Source of the DNA: Chloroflexota bacterium
Lineage (GTDB): Bacteria; Chloroflexota; Limnocylindria; QHBO01
Direction of reading: 5' to 3'
DNA length: 8,499 nt
Assembly: GCA_005879815.1 (NCBI GenBank)
Contig: VBKA01000101.1
Coordinates: 1-8,499 of the forward strand
Part shown: piece after piece, positions 1 through 7,049 of the stretch
Position numbering within the stretch: position 1 is the stretch's first letter
How the letters are laid out: each line of letters opens with the position of its first letter
The notes under the pieces: generated by a model
Told to the model about the DNA's origin: nothing
Databases searched by the model: none
What the model saw: only the letters and a program-made list of their open reading frames with translations
Position numbers and translations under genes: made by a program

Positions 1-162
1 TGGCAGTGCGCCGCCCATGCCGACCAGACTGCCCTCGAGACCGCGAGCGCCGCCGAGGTAGCTCAGCTCAAGATCTGGCCGCGCGTCGCGCAGCGCCTGC
101 GCGACGGCCAGCGCGGGGTAGATGTGCCCGCCGGTCCCGCCGCCCGACACCAAACACCGCAT
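1..162 (-). CDS. murG: MurG, lipid II-forming GlcNAc transferase, N-terminal 54 codons only
   Basis: MurG is the membrane-associated GT28 glycosyltransferase that adds GlcNAc from UDP-GlcNAc to lipid I at the cytoplasmic face. The 54 visible residues begin MRCLVSGGGTGGHIYPALAV. They contain the glycine-rich GGGTGGHIYPALA loop (residues 8-20) diagnostic of MurG, then YLGGARGLEGSLV, which matches the segment that follows the first strand-helix unit. The frame is open to position 1, and the family is about 350-380 residues, so most of the gene is outside the window. The ATG at 162 lies at the usual distance from the glycine loop. A possible Shine-Dalgarno AGGA at 173-176 has a rather long 10-base spacer. 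The start lies 95 bp inside the ftsW frame. Confidence 0.95.
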   Translation of the reverse strand, partial: MRCLVSGGGTGGHIYPALAVAQALRDARPDLELSYLGGARGLEGSLVGMGGALP

Positions 163-1342
163 GGAGCAAGGATCCTGTCTGCGTGGTCTCGCGGCTGATG
201 GAGAGGAGCACTCCCACGGCCACGAGGTTGATGGTGAGCGCCGACCCGCCGTAGCTGATGAAGGGCAGCGGGATGCCGGTCACCGGCGCCAGCGCGGTGA
301 CCACCGCCATGTTGATGAAGGCCTGCACCACGAGCCAGGTGGTGATTCCGCAGGCCAGGAGGCCGGAGAAGGTGTCCGGGGCGTTGATCGCGATGCGGTA
401 GCCCTGGAACGCGATCACCAGGAAGAGCGCGACCACGATCAACGTTCCAATCAGGCCCCACTCCTCGCCGATGATGGCGAAGATGAAATCCGTGGACGGC
501 GCCGGAAGATAGAGGAACTTCTGCCGGCTGGCCCCCAGGCCCAGGCCCGTGATCCCGCCCAGCGCGAGGGCCATCAGGGACTGGATGGCGTTGTAGCCGG
601 TGTGCAGGGGGTCGCGGAACGGATCCAGAAAGCTCTGCACGCGCTGCAGCTGGTAGGGCGTCGCGGCGATCATCACCGCCGTGCCTGCCATGACCGCCGA
701 GCCGATGGCGCCCAGGTAGAGCAGGTTGGCGCCGGCCATGAAGAACACGGCGAGGGTCGCGGCCGCGAACACGCCGGCCGTGCCCAGATCGGGCTCGGCG
801 GCGATCAGGACGAACCCGGGGGCGACGAGCAGCGCGAACGGTACGAGGCCGTTCCAGAACGAGTGCGCGGCCTTCCCGCGTCGGTCAAGCCAGTGCGCCA
901 GGTACAACACGATGGCGAGCTTTGCCAGCTCGGCCGGCTGGAAGCCAATCCCTGGCAGGAGGATCCAGCGCCGCGAGCCGGCCACTTCCGTCCCGATCCC
1001 AGGGATCAGCACGGCGACCAGCAGGGCCATCGTCCCGAGATAGGCCGGAATGGCAAGGTAGCGGAGCCAGCGAAAGTCCATGCGGCTCGCGACGAACATG
1101 GCGCCCAGGCCGACGCCCGCCCAGATGAGCTGCTGCATGCCATACGTGGCGGGATCGTCGTTGGCGAAATACGCGCGGACCGATGAGGCGGAGTAGACCA
1201 TCACCACCCCTGCCGCCACCAGGCCGATAACGGCGACCAGCAGCGGATACGCCGGCTGGTGACGTTCTCGCTGTACGCCGGTTCGCTCGCCGCGGCGTCG
1301 GGCTCCAGCCGCCATGGTCGCGGCCCTCGTGGCCGCCGTCAT
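68..1342 (-). CDS. ftsW: FtsW, SEDS-family septal peptidoglycan glycosyltransferase
   Basis: FtsW polymerises lipid II into glycan strands at the septum with FtsI. The protein has a basic cytoplasmic N-terminus (1-30) and about ten membrane segments from residue 31. SEDS motifs are GSRRWI (122-127), FQPAELAKLA (134-143), EPDLGTA (183-189), RVQSFLDPFRDPLHTGYNAIQS (234-255), STDFIFAIIGEEWG (283-296) with Asp285 at the position of the proposed catalytic aspartate, and PLPFISYGGSA (358-368). The ATG at 1342 overlaps the murD stop by four bases and has AGGTGG six bases upstream. An in-frame ATG at 1315 is an alternative. The conserved part ends near ISRE (381-385). The remaining tail of about 40 residues is Arg- and Ala-rich, and its last 31 residues are encoded inside murG in another frame. 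Confidence 0.95.
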   Translation of the reverse strand: MTAATRAATMAAGARRRGERTGVQRERHQPAYPLLVAVIGLVAAGVVMVYSASSVRAYFANDDPATYGMQQLIWAGVGLGAMFVASRMDFRWLRYLAIPAYLGTMALLVAVLIPGIGTEVAGSRRWILLPGIGFQPAELAKLAIVLYLAHWLDRRGKAAHSFWNGLVPFALLVAPGFVLIAAEPDLGTAGVFAAATLAVFFMAGANLLYLGAIGSAVMAGTAVMIAATPYQLQRVQSFLDPFRDPLHTGYNAIQSLMALALGGITGLGLGASRQKFLYLPAPSTDFIFAIIGEEWGLIGTLIVVALFLVIAFQGYRIAINAPDTFSGLLACGITTWLVVQAFINMAVVTALAPVTGIPLPFISYGGSALTINLVAVGVLLSISRETTQTGSLLHAVFGVGRRDRRAHLPRAGRRAGAARRAARS

Positions 1343-2769
1343 GGCGAGCCACCTGGAGAGGTCGTGACCAGCCGTGCCACGGCCTCGCGGAAGGCGTCGC
1401 CGCGCGCGGCGTAATCGGTGAACATGTCGAAGCTGGTCGCGGCCGGTGACAGCAGGACGACGTCACCGGGCCTCGCCGCTGCGGCAGCGAGCGCGACGGC
1501 CTGCTCCATTGACGCGGCGCGTTGCACGGCGACGCGCTCCCCGATCAGGCGCTCCAGCTCCGCGGCCGTCTCCCCGATCAGGATCACCGCGCGGCAGAAT
1601 TGCGCGGCGGCATCTGCGAACGCGGGGTAGTCGAGGCCCTTCCCCTGGCCGCCGGCGATGAGCACGATTGGTGACGGGGCGGAGGCCTCCAGCGCAGCGA
1701 TCGCGGCCACCGGGATGGTTGCCTGCGAGTCGTTGATCCAGCGCACCCCGTCCCGGTCGGCGATCGTCTCGAGGCGGTGCGGGACGCCGCGGAAGCTCCG
1801 GATTCCGGCGGCGATTGCGTCCGCATCCGCGCCCCCCAGCCGCGCGGCCAGTGCCGCCGCCAGGACGTCGCGGCGCATGTGCGCGCCCGGCAAGGGCACC
1901 TCCGCAACGGCCATCAGCGGAGCGCCGGCGAGCACCAGCTGCCCATCGGTCTCGCAGGCCTCGCGCGCCTCGCCTGGGGCGAGTCCATACCAATGCAGCT
2001 CGCCCGCCAGGCGCGCGCCAAGATCGAGGCAGCCCGCATCATCCGCGTTGAGGACCACGGCACCGCGCCGCTCGAGGGTGAGCTGGGCGAGCCGCGCCTT
2101 GACCGCTCGGTACGCCTCGAGGCTGCCATGCCGGTCGAGGTGGTCGGCGAGGATGTTGGTGTAGACCGCGATCTCCGCCCCGCGTGAGATGGTCGGCAGC
2201 TGGAGCTCCGAGAGCTCCAGGACGGCCCAGGTCGAGGCGTCCAGCTCCTCGCTCCGCTCGACGAGCGGCTCCCCGATGTTGCCACCAACCGCGTGCGGGA
2301 TCTTGGCGGCGGCGAGGATGCTGCCGAGGAGGGCCGTGGTGGTCGTCTTGCCCTTGGTGCCGGTGACGGCCAGGATGCGGGCACGAGTCAGCCGCAGGAA
2401 GAGCTCGACCTCGCTCACCAGCTCGACGCCGCGCTCCTCCGCAGCGCTCAGCGCCTCGCGCAGCCACGGCTCGGTGGTCGGAAAGTGCGGCGAGATCGAG
2501 GGGCTGGTGACGAGGAGGTCCGCCGCCTCGATGAGCCCGCGAGCCACCTCCTCCGGCACGCCGAGGGCGAGCTCGATCGGTCGCTCGCCAAGGGACCGCA
2601 CGGCATCGGCCAGAGCGTCCCGTTCCCGCCGGTCGTAGACGGTGACGACGGCGCCGGCATCGGACAGGAAACGGGCGGCGGCGGCCCCAGAGCGGGCCAG
2701 GCCGAGGACGATCGCGACCCGGCCATGCAGATCGGCGCGCGTTCGTATGGAGCGGATGGCGGTCATCAT
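1339..2769 (-). CDS. murD: UDP-N-acetylmuramoyl-L-alanine--D-glutamate ligase MurD
   Basis: MurD is the cytoplasmic ligase that adds D-glutamate to UDP-MurNAc-L-Ala using ATP. The 476 residues are close to the family norm. A Rossmann-like N-terminal domain (VAIVLGLARSGAAAARFL, 18-35) is followed by P-loop TGTKGKTTTT (136-145), GGNIGEPLV (162-170), ELSELQL (185-191), NILADHLDRHGSLEAY (205-220) with the likely carbamylated Lys224, and VVLNADD (238-244). The C-terminal domain has FRGVPHRLE (326-334), NDSQATIP (346-353), AGGQGKGLDY (372-381) and LLSPAATSFDMF (439-450). The usual NDSKATN motif has Gln and Ile in place of Lys and Asn. Translation may start at either of two adjacent ATGs (2769 or 2766). 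A weak GGA is better spaced for the second. The frame is open far upstream through mraY, but homology begins only here. The stop overlaps ftsW as ATGA. Confidence 0.95.
   Translation of the reverse strand: MMTAIRSIRTRADLHGRVAIVLGLARSGAAAARFLSDAGAVVTVYDRRERDALADAVRSLGERPIELALGVPEEVARGLIEAADLLVTSPSISPHFPTTEPWLREALSAAEERGVELVSEVELFLRLTRARILAVTGTKGKTTTTALLGSILAAAKIPHAVGGNIGEPLVERSEELDASTWAVLELSELQLPTISRGAEIAVYTNILADHLDRHGSLEAYRAVKARLAQLTLERRGAVVLNADDAGCLDLGARLAGELHWYGLAPGEAREACETDGQLVLAGAPLMAVAEVPLPGAHMRRDVLAAALAARLGGADADAIAAGIRSFRGVPHRLETIADRDGVRWINDSQATIPVAAIAALEASAPSPIVLIAGGQGKGLDYPAFADAAAQFCRAVILIGETAAELERLIGERVAVQRAASMEQAVALAAAAARPGDVVLLSPAATSFDMFTDYAARGDAFREAVARLVTTSPGGSP
1349..1354 (-). 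promoter_or_regulatory. Ribosome binding site of ftsW inside the end of murD
   Basis: The minus strand reads AGGTGG, six bases, then the ftsW ATG at 1342, which shares ATGA with the murD stop. This supports the longer ftsW start over the ATG at 1315 and implies coupled translation with murD. Confidence 0.7.
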
Positions 2770-2777
2770 CGGTCCAG

Positions 2778-3764
2778 CTAGAGCCCGTTCACGCTCGCCA
2801 GGAAGAGGCTGAAGCCAAGCAGCCCGGCCAGCGCGGAGACGATCCAGAAGCGGACGGTGATCTTCTCTTCCGCCCAGCCGATGAGCTCGAAGTGGTGCTG
2901 CAGCGGCGCCATGCGGAAGATGCGGCGTCCGCGGAGCCTGAATGAGCCGACCTGGAGGACGACCGAGAGGGTGACCGCCACGAAGACGGCACCGATCACC
3001 ACCAGCAGCACGACCTGGCCCGAGATGGTCGCGACCACCGCGAGCGTGGCGCCCAGGCTGAGCGCTCCCGAGTCGCCCATGAACAGCTGCGCCGGGTGGA
3101 CGTTGAACCACAGAAATCCCATCAGCGCCCCGATGATCAGCGCGCAGAAGACCGCCAGGTTTGGCTGCGAGTGCTTGTCCAGCCCGGGGATGGCCACCAG
3201 CGCGATGAGCAGGTAGGCAACGAAGCTGAAGATCAGGACACCGCCGGCGAGCCCGTCCAGCCCGTCGGTCAGGTTCACGCCGTTGCTGGTGGCGACGATG
3301 ACGAAGGCCACGAACAGGATGAACAGCAGCGGGCTGATGGGGAGCGCGCCCAGGAGCGGGACATTGATGTGATCGATGCTGAAATGGCGCTGGATGTACC
3401 AGGCCGCCAACAGCCCGACCACCGTCTGCCAGACGAGCTTGAAGCGACCGCGCATGCCGATCCCGGTCTGGGCGTTCACATAGTCGTCGATGGCGCCGAG
3501 GATCCCGACCCCGACCAGGGTCAGCATGGGAGTCAGCGTGCTCACGTCCTCGATGCGCATGGCCATCGCCAGGAACATGACCACGACCACCAGGAGCATG
3601 CCGCCCATCGTCGGCGTGCCGGCCTTGGTGCGGTGACCCGCTGGACCCTCGACGCGGATCTGCTTCCCGAATCCGAGTCGTTGCAGGAGGCCGATGTAGA
3701 CCGGGCCGAGCGCCACCACGCCCCCGAAGGCGAGGACCAGGGCGAGCAGGATGCCCATCAGCAT
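2778..3764 (-). CDS. mraY: Phospho-N-acetylmuramoyl-pentapeptide-transferase MraY
   Basis: MraY is the polytopic membrane enzyme that transfers phospho-MurNAc-pentapeptide from UDP to undecaprenyl phosphate, making lipid I. The 328-residue protein is mostly hydrophobic, consistent with about ten membrane segments. Signatures in order are HRTKAGTPTMGG (44-55), GAIDDY with the Asp93-Asp94 pair (90-95), SNGVNLTDGLDGLAGG (160-175), FMGDSGALSLG with Asp231 (228-238), and APLQHHFELIGWAEEKITVRFW (286-307), which carries the MraY-specific HHFE. All expected catalytic Asp and His residues are present. The ATG at 3764 overlaps the murF stop in the arrangement ATGCTGATG. A second ATG two codons on is possible, but GGAGG at 3771-3775 is spaced six bases from the first. 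This strongly suggests coupled expression with murF. Confidence 0.97.
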   Translation of the reverse strand: MLMGILLALVLAFGGVVALGPVYIGLLQRLGFGKQIRVEGPAGHRTKAGTPTMGGMLLVVVVMFLAMAMRIEDVSTLTPMLTLVGVGILGAIDDYVNAQTGIGMRGRFKLVWQTVVGLLAAWYIQRHFSIDHINVPLLGALPISPLLFILFVAFVIVATSNGVNLTDGLDGLAGGVLIFSFVAYLLIALVAIPGLDKHSQPNLAVFCALIIGALMGFLWFNVHPAQLFMGDSGALSLGATLAVVATISGQVVLLVVIGAVFVAVTLSVVLQVGSFRLRGRRIFRMAPLQHHFELIGWAEEKITVRFWIVSALAGLLGFSLFLASVNGL

Positions 3765-5182
3765 CCCCCGCCTCCCCCGTCGACCGCGCTGGGCGTCGAG
3801 GCGATCGCTTCGACGAGCCGATCAAGCTCGACGCCGCGCGAGCCCTTGACGAGGAGCAGGTCCCCGACGCGCGGGGCAAGGTCGCGTTCCAGGACCAGCG
3901 CCGCCTGGTCGGCGTCATCCGCGGTCAGCACCCTGCCGAGGCCGGCGCTGGTCGCTCCGTTCGCCATCCATCGTGCGCGGGGGCCAACCGCCAGCAGCGC
4001 GTCGAGGTGGGCCGCCGCGGCGGCCCCGATCTCTCGATGCAGGCGCTCCTCGTCCGGGCCCAGCTCGAGCATGTCGCCGAGCACCGCGAGCCGGCGGCGA
4101 CCGGCGGCGACCGGCGTCTCGGCGAGGAACTGCAGAGCAGCACGGACGCTCACCGGCGAGGCGTTGTACGTATCGTCGACCAGTGTCGCGCCGCTCGCCG
4201 TCTCGAGAATCGCCATGCGGTGCGAAGCACGGCTGCCGGCAGCCAACGCAGTCGCGACCTCCTCGAGGGGCAGGCCGAAGCGCTGAGCGACGGCGGCCGC
4301 CGCCAGCGCATGGGGCACCAGGTGCCGGCCGGGCATCCCGCTGCGAACTCGCCGCTCACCCCACGGGGCCAGGAGGGTGAACTCCGTGCCCTCCAACCCG
4401 CGGCTGGTTACGTCGCTGGCCCGCACGTCCGCATCGGACGCCAGGCCAAAGGTGCAGACCTCGGCTGCCGTGACCTTGCGCATGGCAGCCACGCGCGGAT
4501 CGTCGGCGTTCAGGACGGCGAGTCCGCTCGGGGGGAGGGCCGCAGGCAGCTCCGACTTGGCCTGGGCAATGCGCTCGATGCTGCCGGCACGCTCGAGGTG
4601 GGTCGGATGGACGGCCAGCACCACGCCGACCTCCGGCCGGGCGATCTCCGCCAGGCGCGCGATCTCACCCACCGTGTACATGCTCATCTCCAGGACCGCC
4701 ACCTCGTGACTCGCGTCCAGGTTGAGCAGCGTCATGGGCAGGCCGGACTCCGAGTTCAGGTTCCCCTCGTTGCGAAGCACGCGAAAGCCGCGCGAGAGCA
4801 CGTCCGCGACCGTCTCCTTGGCCATCGTCTTGCCGGTCGACCCGGTGATCCCCACCACGCGGGTCGGAAACCGCGATCGCCACCATGCGGCCAGGTCCTG
4901 GAGCGCGATGAGCGGATCGGCTACCTGGACCAGGAAACCGCTGCTCCCTGGAGGGAGCGGCACTGGTCGCGCCACCAGGGCGCCCACCGCTCCGGCGCGG
5001 AAGGCGGCTGGGACGAAGGTGTGGCCATCCTGCCGCTCGCCCGCCAGCGCGACGAAGAGTGAGCCCGGGACGATCCTCCGTGAGTCGACGCTGGCACCCG
5101 CGAAGCCCGGAACGGCGGTCGGGTTGAGGAGACGGCCATTGGTGACGGCCAGCAGGTCCTCGATGCGGATCGTCGGAGGCAC
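3758..5182 (-). CDS. murF: UDP-N-acetylmuramoyl-tripeptide--D-alanyl-D-alanine ligase MurF
   Basis: MurF is the cytoplasmic ATP-dependent ligase that adds D-Ala-D-Ala to UDP-MurNAc-tripeptide. The 474 residues match family length. The N-terminal substrate domain has SVDSRRIVPGSLFVALAGE (31-49). The central domain has P-loop GITGSTGKT (111-119), GNLNSESGLP (140-149), HLE (195-197) and AKSE (208-211) with the likely carbamylated Lys209. The C-terminal domain has the MurF hallmark DDTYNASP (336-343), LGDMLELG (368-375) and LLVKGSRG (443-450). The start is GTG at 5182, with AGGG six bases upstream. The usual Asn-containing strand before HLE is replaced by LAVHPT. The C-terminus GGGGGC is encoded by the mraY ribosome binding site, and the stop overlaps mraY by 7 bp. 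The gene follows ftsI directly, with no murE between. Confidence 0.95.
   Translation of the reverse strand: MPPTIRIEDLLAVTNGRLLNPTAVPGFAGASVDSRRIVPGSLFVALAGERQDGHTFVPAAFRAGAVGALVARPVPLPPGSSGFLVQVADPLIALQDLAAWWRSRFPTRVVGITGSTGKTMAKETVADVLSRGFRVLRNEGNLNSESGLPMTLLNLDASHEVAVLEMSMYTVGEIARLAEIARPEVGVVLAVHPTHLERAGSIERIAQAKSELPAALPPSGLAVLNADDPRVAAMRKVTAAEVCTFGLASDADVRASDVTSRGLEGTEFTLLAPWGERRVRSGMPGRHLVPHALAAAAVAQRFGLPLEEVATALAAGSRASHRMAILETASGATLVDDTYNASPVSVRAALQFLAETPVAAGRRRLAVLGDMLELGPDEERLHREIGAAAAAHLDALLAVGPRARWMANGATSAGLGRVLTADDADQAALVLERDLAPRVGDLLLVKGSRGVELDRLVEAIASTPSAVDGGGGGC
3765..3779 (-). promoter_or_regulatory. G-rich ribosome binding site of mraY embedded in the end of murF
   Basis: The minus strand reads CGGGGGAGGCGGGGG directly before the mraY ATG, with GGAGG (3771-3775) six bases from it. 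The same bases encode the DGGGGGC C-terminus of MurF. The glycine tail is best read as a by-product of an overlapping Shine-Dalgarno. Confidence 0.8.
4091..4116. repeat. 10-bp tandem repeat (about 2.6 copies) inside murF
   Basis: CCGGCGGCGA occurs twice head to tail at 4091-4110 and a partial copy CCGGCG follows. On the coding strand it specifies the VAAGRRR stretch (about residues 358-364) just before the conserved LAVLGDMLELG block. The unit is not a multiple of three, so loss or gain of one copy would shift the murF frame. Confidence 0.7.
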
Positions 5183-5221
5183 GCGACACCCTGCGGAAAT
5201 ACGCGGGCGAGTCTACTCGGA

Positions 5222-7012
5222 TCACCGCGACGCTACCGGACCCGTTCGGCGGTCGGGTGGGATGGCGAGGTAGTCCAGGATCTGGGGGGCCAGCAGGTGA
5301 AACACGATTTCTGGCCGCTGGCTCATGACATAGCGGCCCCAGGTCGCGGGACGGTGCAGCAGGACCAGGGTGACCAGCTGGGGCCGGCTCGCCGGATAGA
5401 CCCCGATGAACGACGAGTCGATCCAACCAGCGATGTACTGGTTCCGCGTCACGACCTTGCCAGTGGGGTCGCGAACCTTCACCGGACCGGCGATCTCGGC
5501 GGTTCCGGTCTTGCCGGCGACGGAGTAGCCAGGGACCTGGGCACCCTTCGCGATGCCGCCGTCAATCGCGCCAAGCAGCAGCTTCATCACGGTGGCCGAG
5601 GTCTCCGGGCGCATGACTCGCTCACCGGTTGGGAGCGCAGTGGGGTGGAACGTGTCTGATCCATCGGTCCAGCCGGCGATGACGTGCGGGGTCACCATGG
5701 TTCCCCCGTTGGCGATCGCCGCGTACCCGGCGACGAGCTGAACGGCCGTGACCGTGAGCCCTTGGCCGAAGGCGTTCTGGGCGGTGGTCAGGTCGCCGGA
5801 CGCATTCGGGCTCCGCGGATTCCAGACCGTTCCCGCCACCTCGCCGGCGATGTCGATCCCCGTCGGCTGTCCAAAGCCGAAGCGACGGAACGCCTGGTAG
5901 AGCCTATCGCCGCCGAGCTTGAGACCGATCTTGGCGGCACCGTTGTTGTTCGAGAGCTGGAGCACCTGCTGAGGGGTGATCGCGCCGTGCCCCCACGGAT
6001 GGTCGAAGCGGTCCGCATTCTGGATGCGGACTCCCGCAATCCGCAGGTTGTTCTGATCCACGACCTTGGTCGCGGTGGTGATGGCTCCTGCGTCGAGCGC
6101 CGCCGCGATGGTGAACGCCTTCATCACGGACCCAGGCTCGTAGGGTCGCGCGACCGCCGGGTTGTCGTAGAGCGAGGGATCCGCGGAGGAATATCGGTTG
6201 GCGTCGTAGCTGGGGAAGGTCGCCATGGCCAGGATCGCGCCGGTATGCACGTCCATCACGATCCCGGTCGCCCCACGCGCATGGTTGCGCGTGAAGGTGT
6301 CGTACATCTGGGACTCGAGGATGTGCTGAACCCCCGAGTCGATGGTCAGCCTGAGGTCCGAGCCGTTGACCGGCTGTTGGGAGAGCTGCACCGAATCGGC
6401 GATCTGCCGGCCGGCGATGTCCTCCTCGGCGACGACATGGCCCGGCGAGCCGGCAAGGAGAGCGTTCTGCGCCCCCTCGACGCCGTAGTGACCCGTGCCA
6501 TCCACGTTGACGTACCCGATCAGCTGGGCGGCGAGGGTCGAGCCGGGCGCCACTCCAGCGGTGGGGTAGACCCGCCGCGTCTCGGGCAGGAGTCCGATTC
6601 CGGGCAGCTGCAGTGCCCGGATCGTGTCCGAGACGACCGGCTCGACTCGTCGTTGCAGCCAGACCCAGGCGCGGCCGCCGGAAAGCTTCGCGACCAGCTG
6701 ACCCTTGGGGAGGTGGAGGAGGCTGGCGAGGATGGTCGCCTCGCCCTCCGTGTCGCGCACCTCAGGTGGGGTGGCGTAGATAGAAAAGACCTGGACCGAG
6801 GTCGCCAGCAGCTGGCCTCGCGCGTCGCGGATCACGCCCCGCTCGGCAGGAATCTCCTGATTCTGGGCGAGCTGCTGCGCGGCCATCGCCGAAAGCCGGT
6901 CGTGCTCGAGGACGTGCCACCAGGCGAGCCGCCCGCCAATCGCCGCGGCAATCAGCGAAAGGAACAGCAGCAGGACGAGTGCGCGGGCGCGACTGTCGGT
7001 CCTGGCAAGCAT
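5222..7012 (-). CDS. ftsI: FtsI-type class B penicillin-binding protein (septal peptidoglycan D,D-transpeptidase)
   Basis: This 596-residue membrane-anchored transpeptidase crosslinks septal peptidoglycan and is the partner of FtsW. Residues about 10-32 are the single N-terminal membrane anchor. The pedestal domain starts with AERGVIRDARGQLLATS (57-72) and carries the class B pattern. The transpeptidase domain (about 245-580) has all three active-site motifs: SVMK with nucleophile Ser295 and Lys298, SNN at 354-356, and KTG at 501-503 within GKTGTAE. No PASTA domain follows, and the protein ends soon after ILDYLAIPPD. The ATG at 7012 has AGGAG six bases upstream. An open frame to an ATG at 7093 would overlap ftsL by 44 bp without a comparable site, so the shorter form is chosen. 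Context after ftsL supports FtsI rather than the elongation paralogue PBP2, though sequence alone does not exclude the latter. Confidence 0.93.
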   Translation of the reverse strand: MLARTDSRARALVLLLFLSLIAAAIGGRLAWWHVLEHDRLSAMAAQQLAQNQEIPAERGVIRDARGQLLATSVQVFSIYATPPEVRDTEGEATILASLLHLPKGQLVAKLSGGRAWVWLQRRVEPVVSDTIRALQLPGIGLLPETRRVYPTAGVAPGSTLAAQLIGYVNVDGTGHYGVEGAQNALLAGSPGHVVAEEDIAGRQIADSVQLSQQPVNGSDLRLTIDSGVQHILESQMYDTFTRNHARGATGIVMDVHTGAILAMATFPSYDANRYSSADPSLYDNPAVARPYEPGSVMKAFTIAAALDAGAITTATKVVDQNNLRIAGVRIQNADRFDHPWGHGAITPQQVLQLSNNNGAAKIGLKLGGDRLYQAFRRFGFGQPTGIDIAGEVAGTVWNPRSPNASGDLTTAQNAFGQGLTVTAVQLVAGYAAIANGGTMVTPHVIAGWTDGSDTFHPTALPTGERVMRPETSATVMKLLLGAIDGGIAKGAQVPGYSVAGKTGTAEIAGPVKVRDPTGKVVTRNQYIAGWIDSSFIGVYPASRPQLVTLVLLHRPATWGRYVMSQRPEIVFHLLAPQILDYLAIPPDRRTGPVASR

Positions 7013-7018
7013 GCGCGT

Positions 7019-7023
7019 CTCCT
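7019..7023 (-). promoter_or_regulatory. Ribosome binding site that decides the ftsI start
   Basis: The minus strand reads AGGAG, six bases, then ATG at 7012. It lies in the 37-bp gap after the ftsL stop and selects this ATG over the in-frame ATG at 7093 inside ftsL. The resulting N-terminus (MLARTDSRAR, then a hydrophobic run) is normal for a class B PBP anchor. Confidence 0.75.
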
Positions 7024-7049
7024 GGCAGCGTCCCGCGCGGGGAGCTCGG

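Noticed and set aside
163..200. Possible frameshift joining ftsW and murG or shortening ftsW
   Set aside because: Both frames are clean across the region, with intact FtsW up to ISRE and a normal MurG start. No break in homology requires a frameshift, although a sequence error cannot be excluded from one sequence.
2770..3918. Open frame extending murD upstream by more than 380 codons, antiparallel in register to mraY and murF
   Set aside because: MurD homology begins at the paired ATGs at 2769/2766. The upstream part is an out-of-frame reading of mraY and the end of murF, with Arg/Pro/Gly-rich composition typical of stop-poor GC-rich DNA.
5208..5219. Inverted repeat CGAGT-CT-ACTCG between ftsI and murF as a terminator or regulator
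   Set aside because: The arms are only 5 bp with a 2-base loop and no T run follows on the coding strand. It is too weak to claim function.
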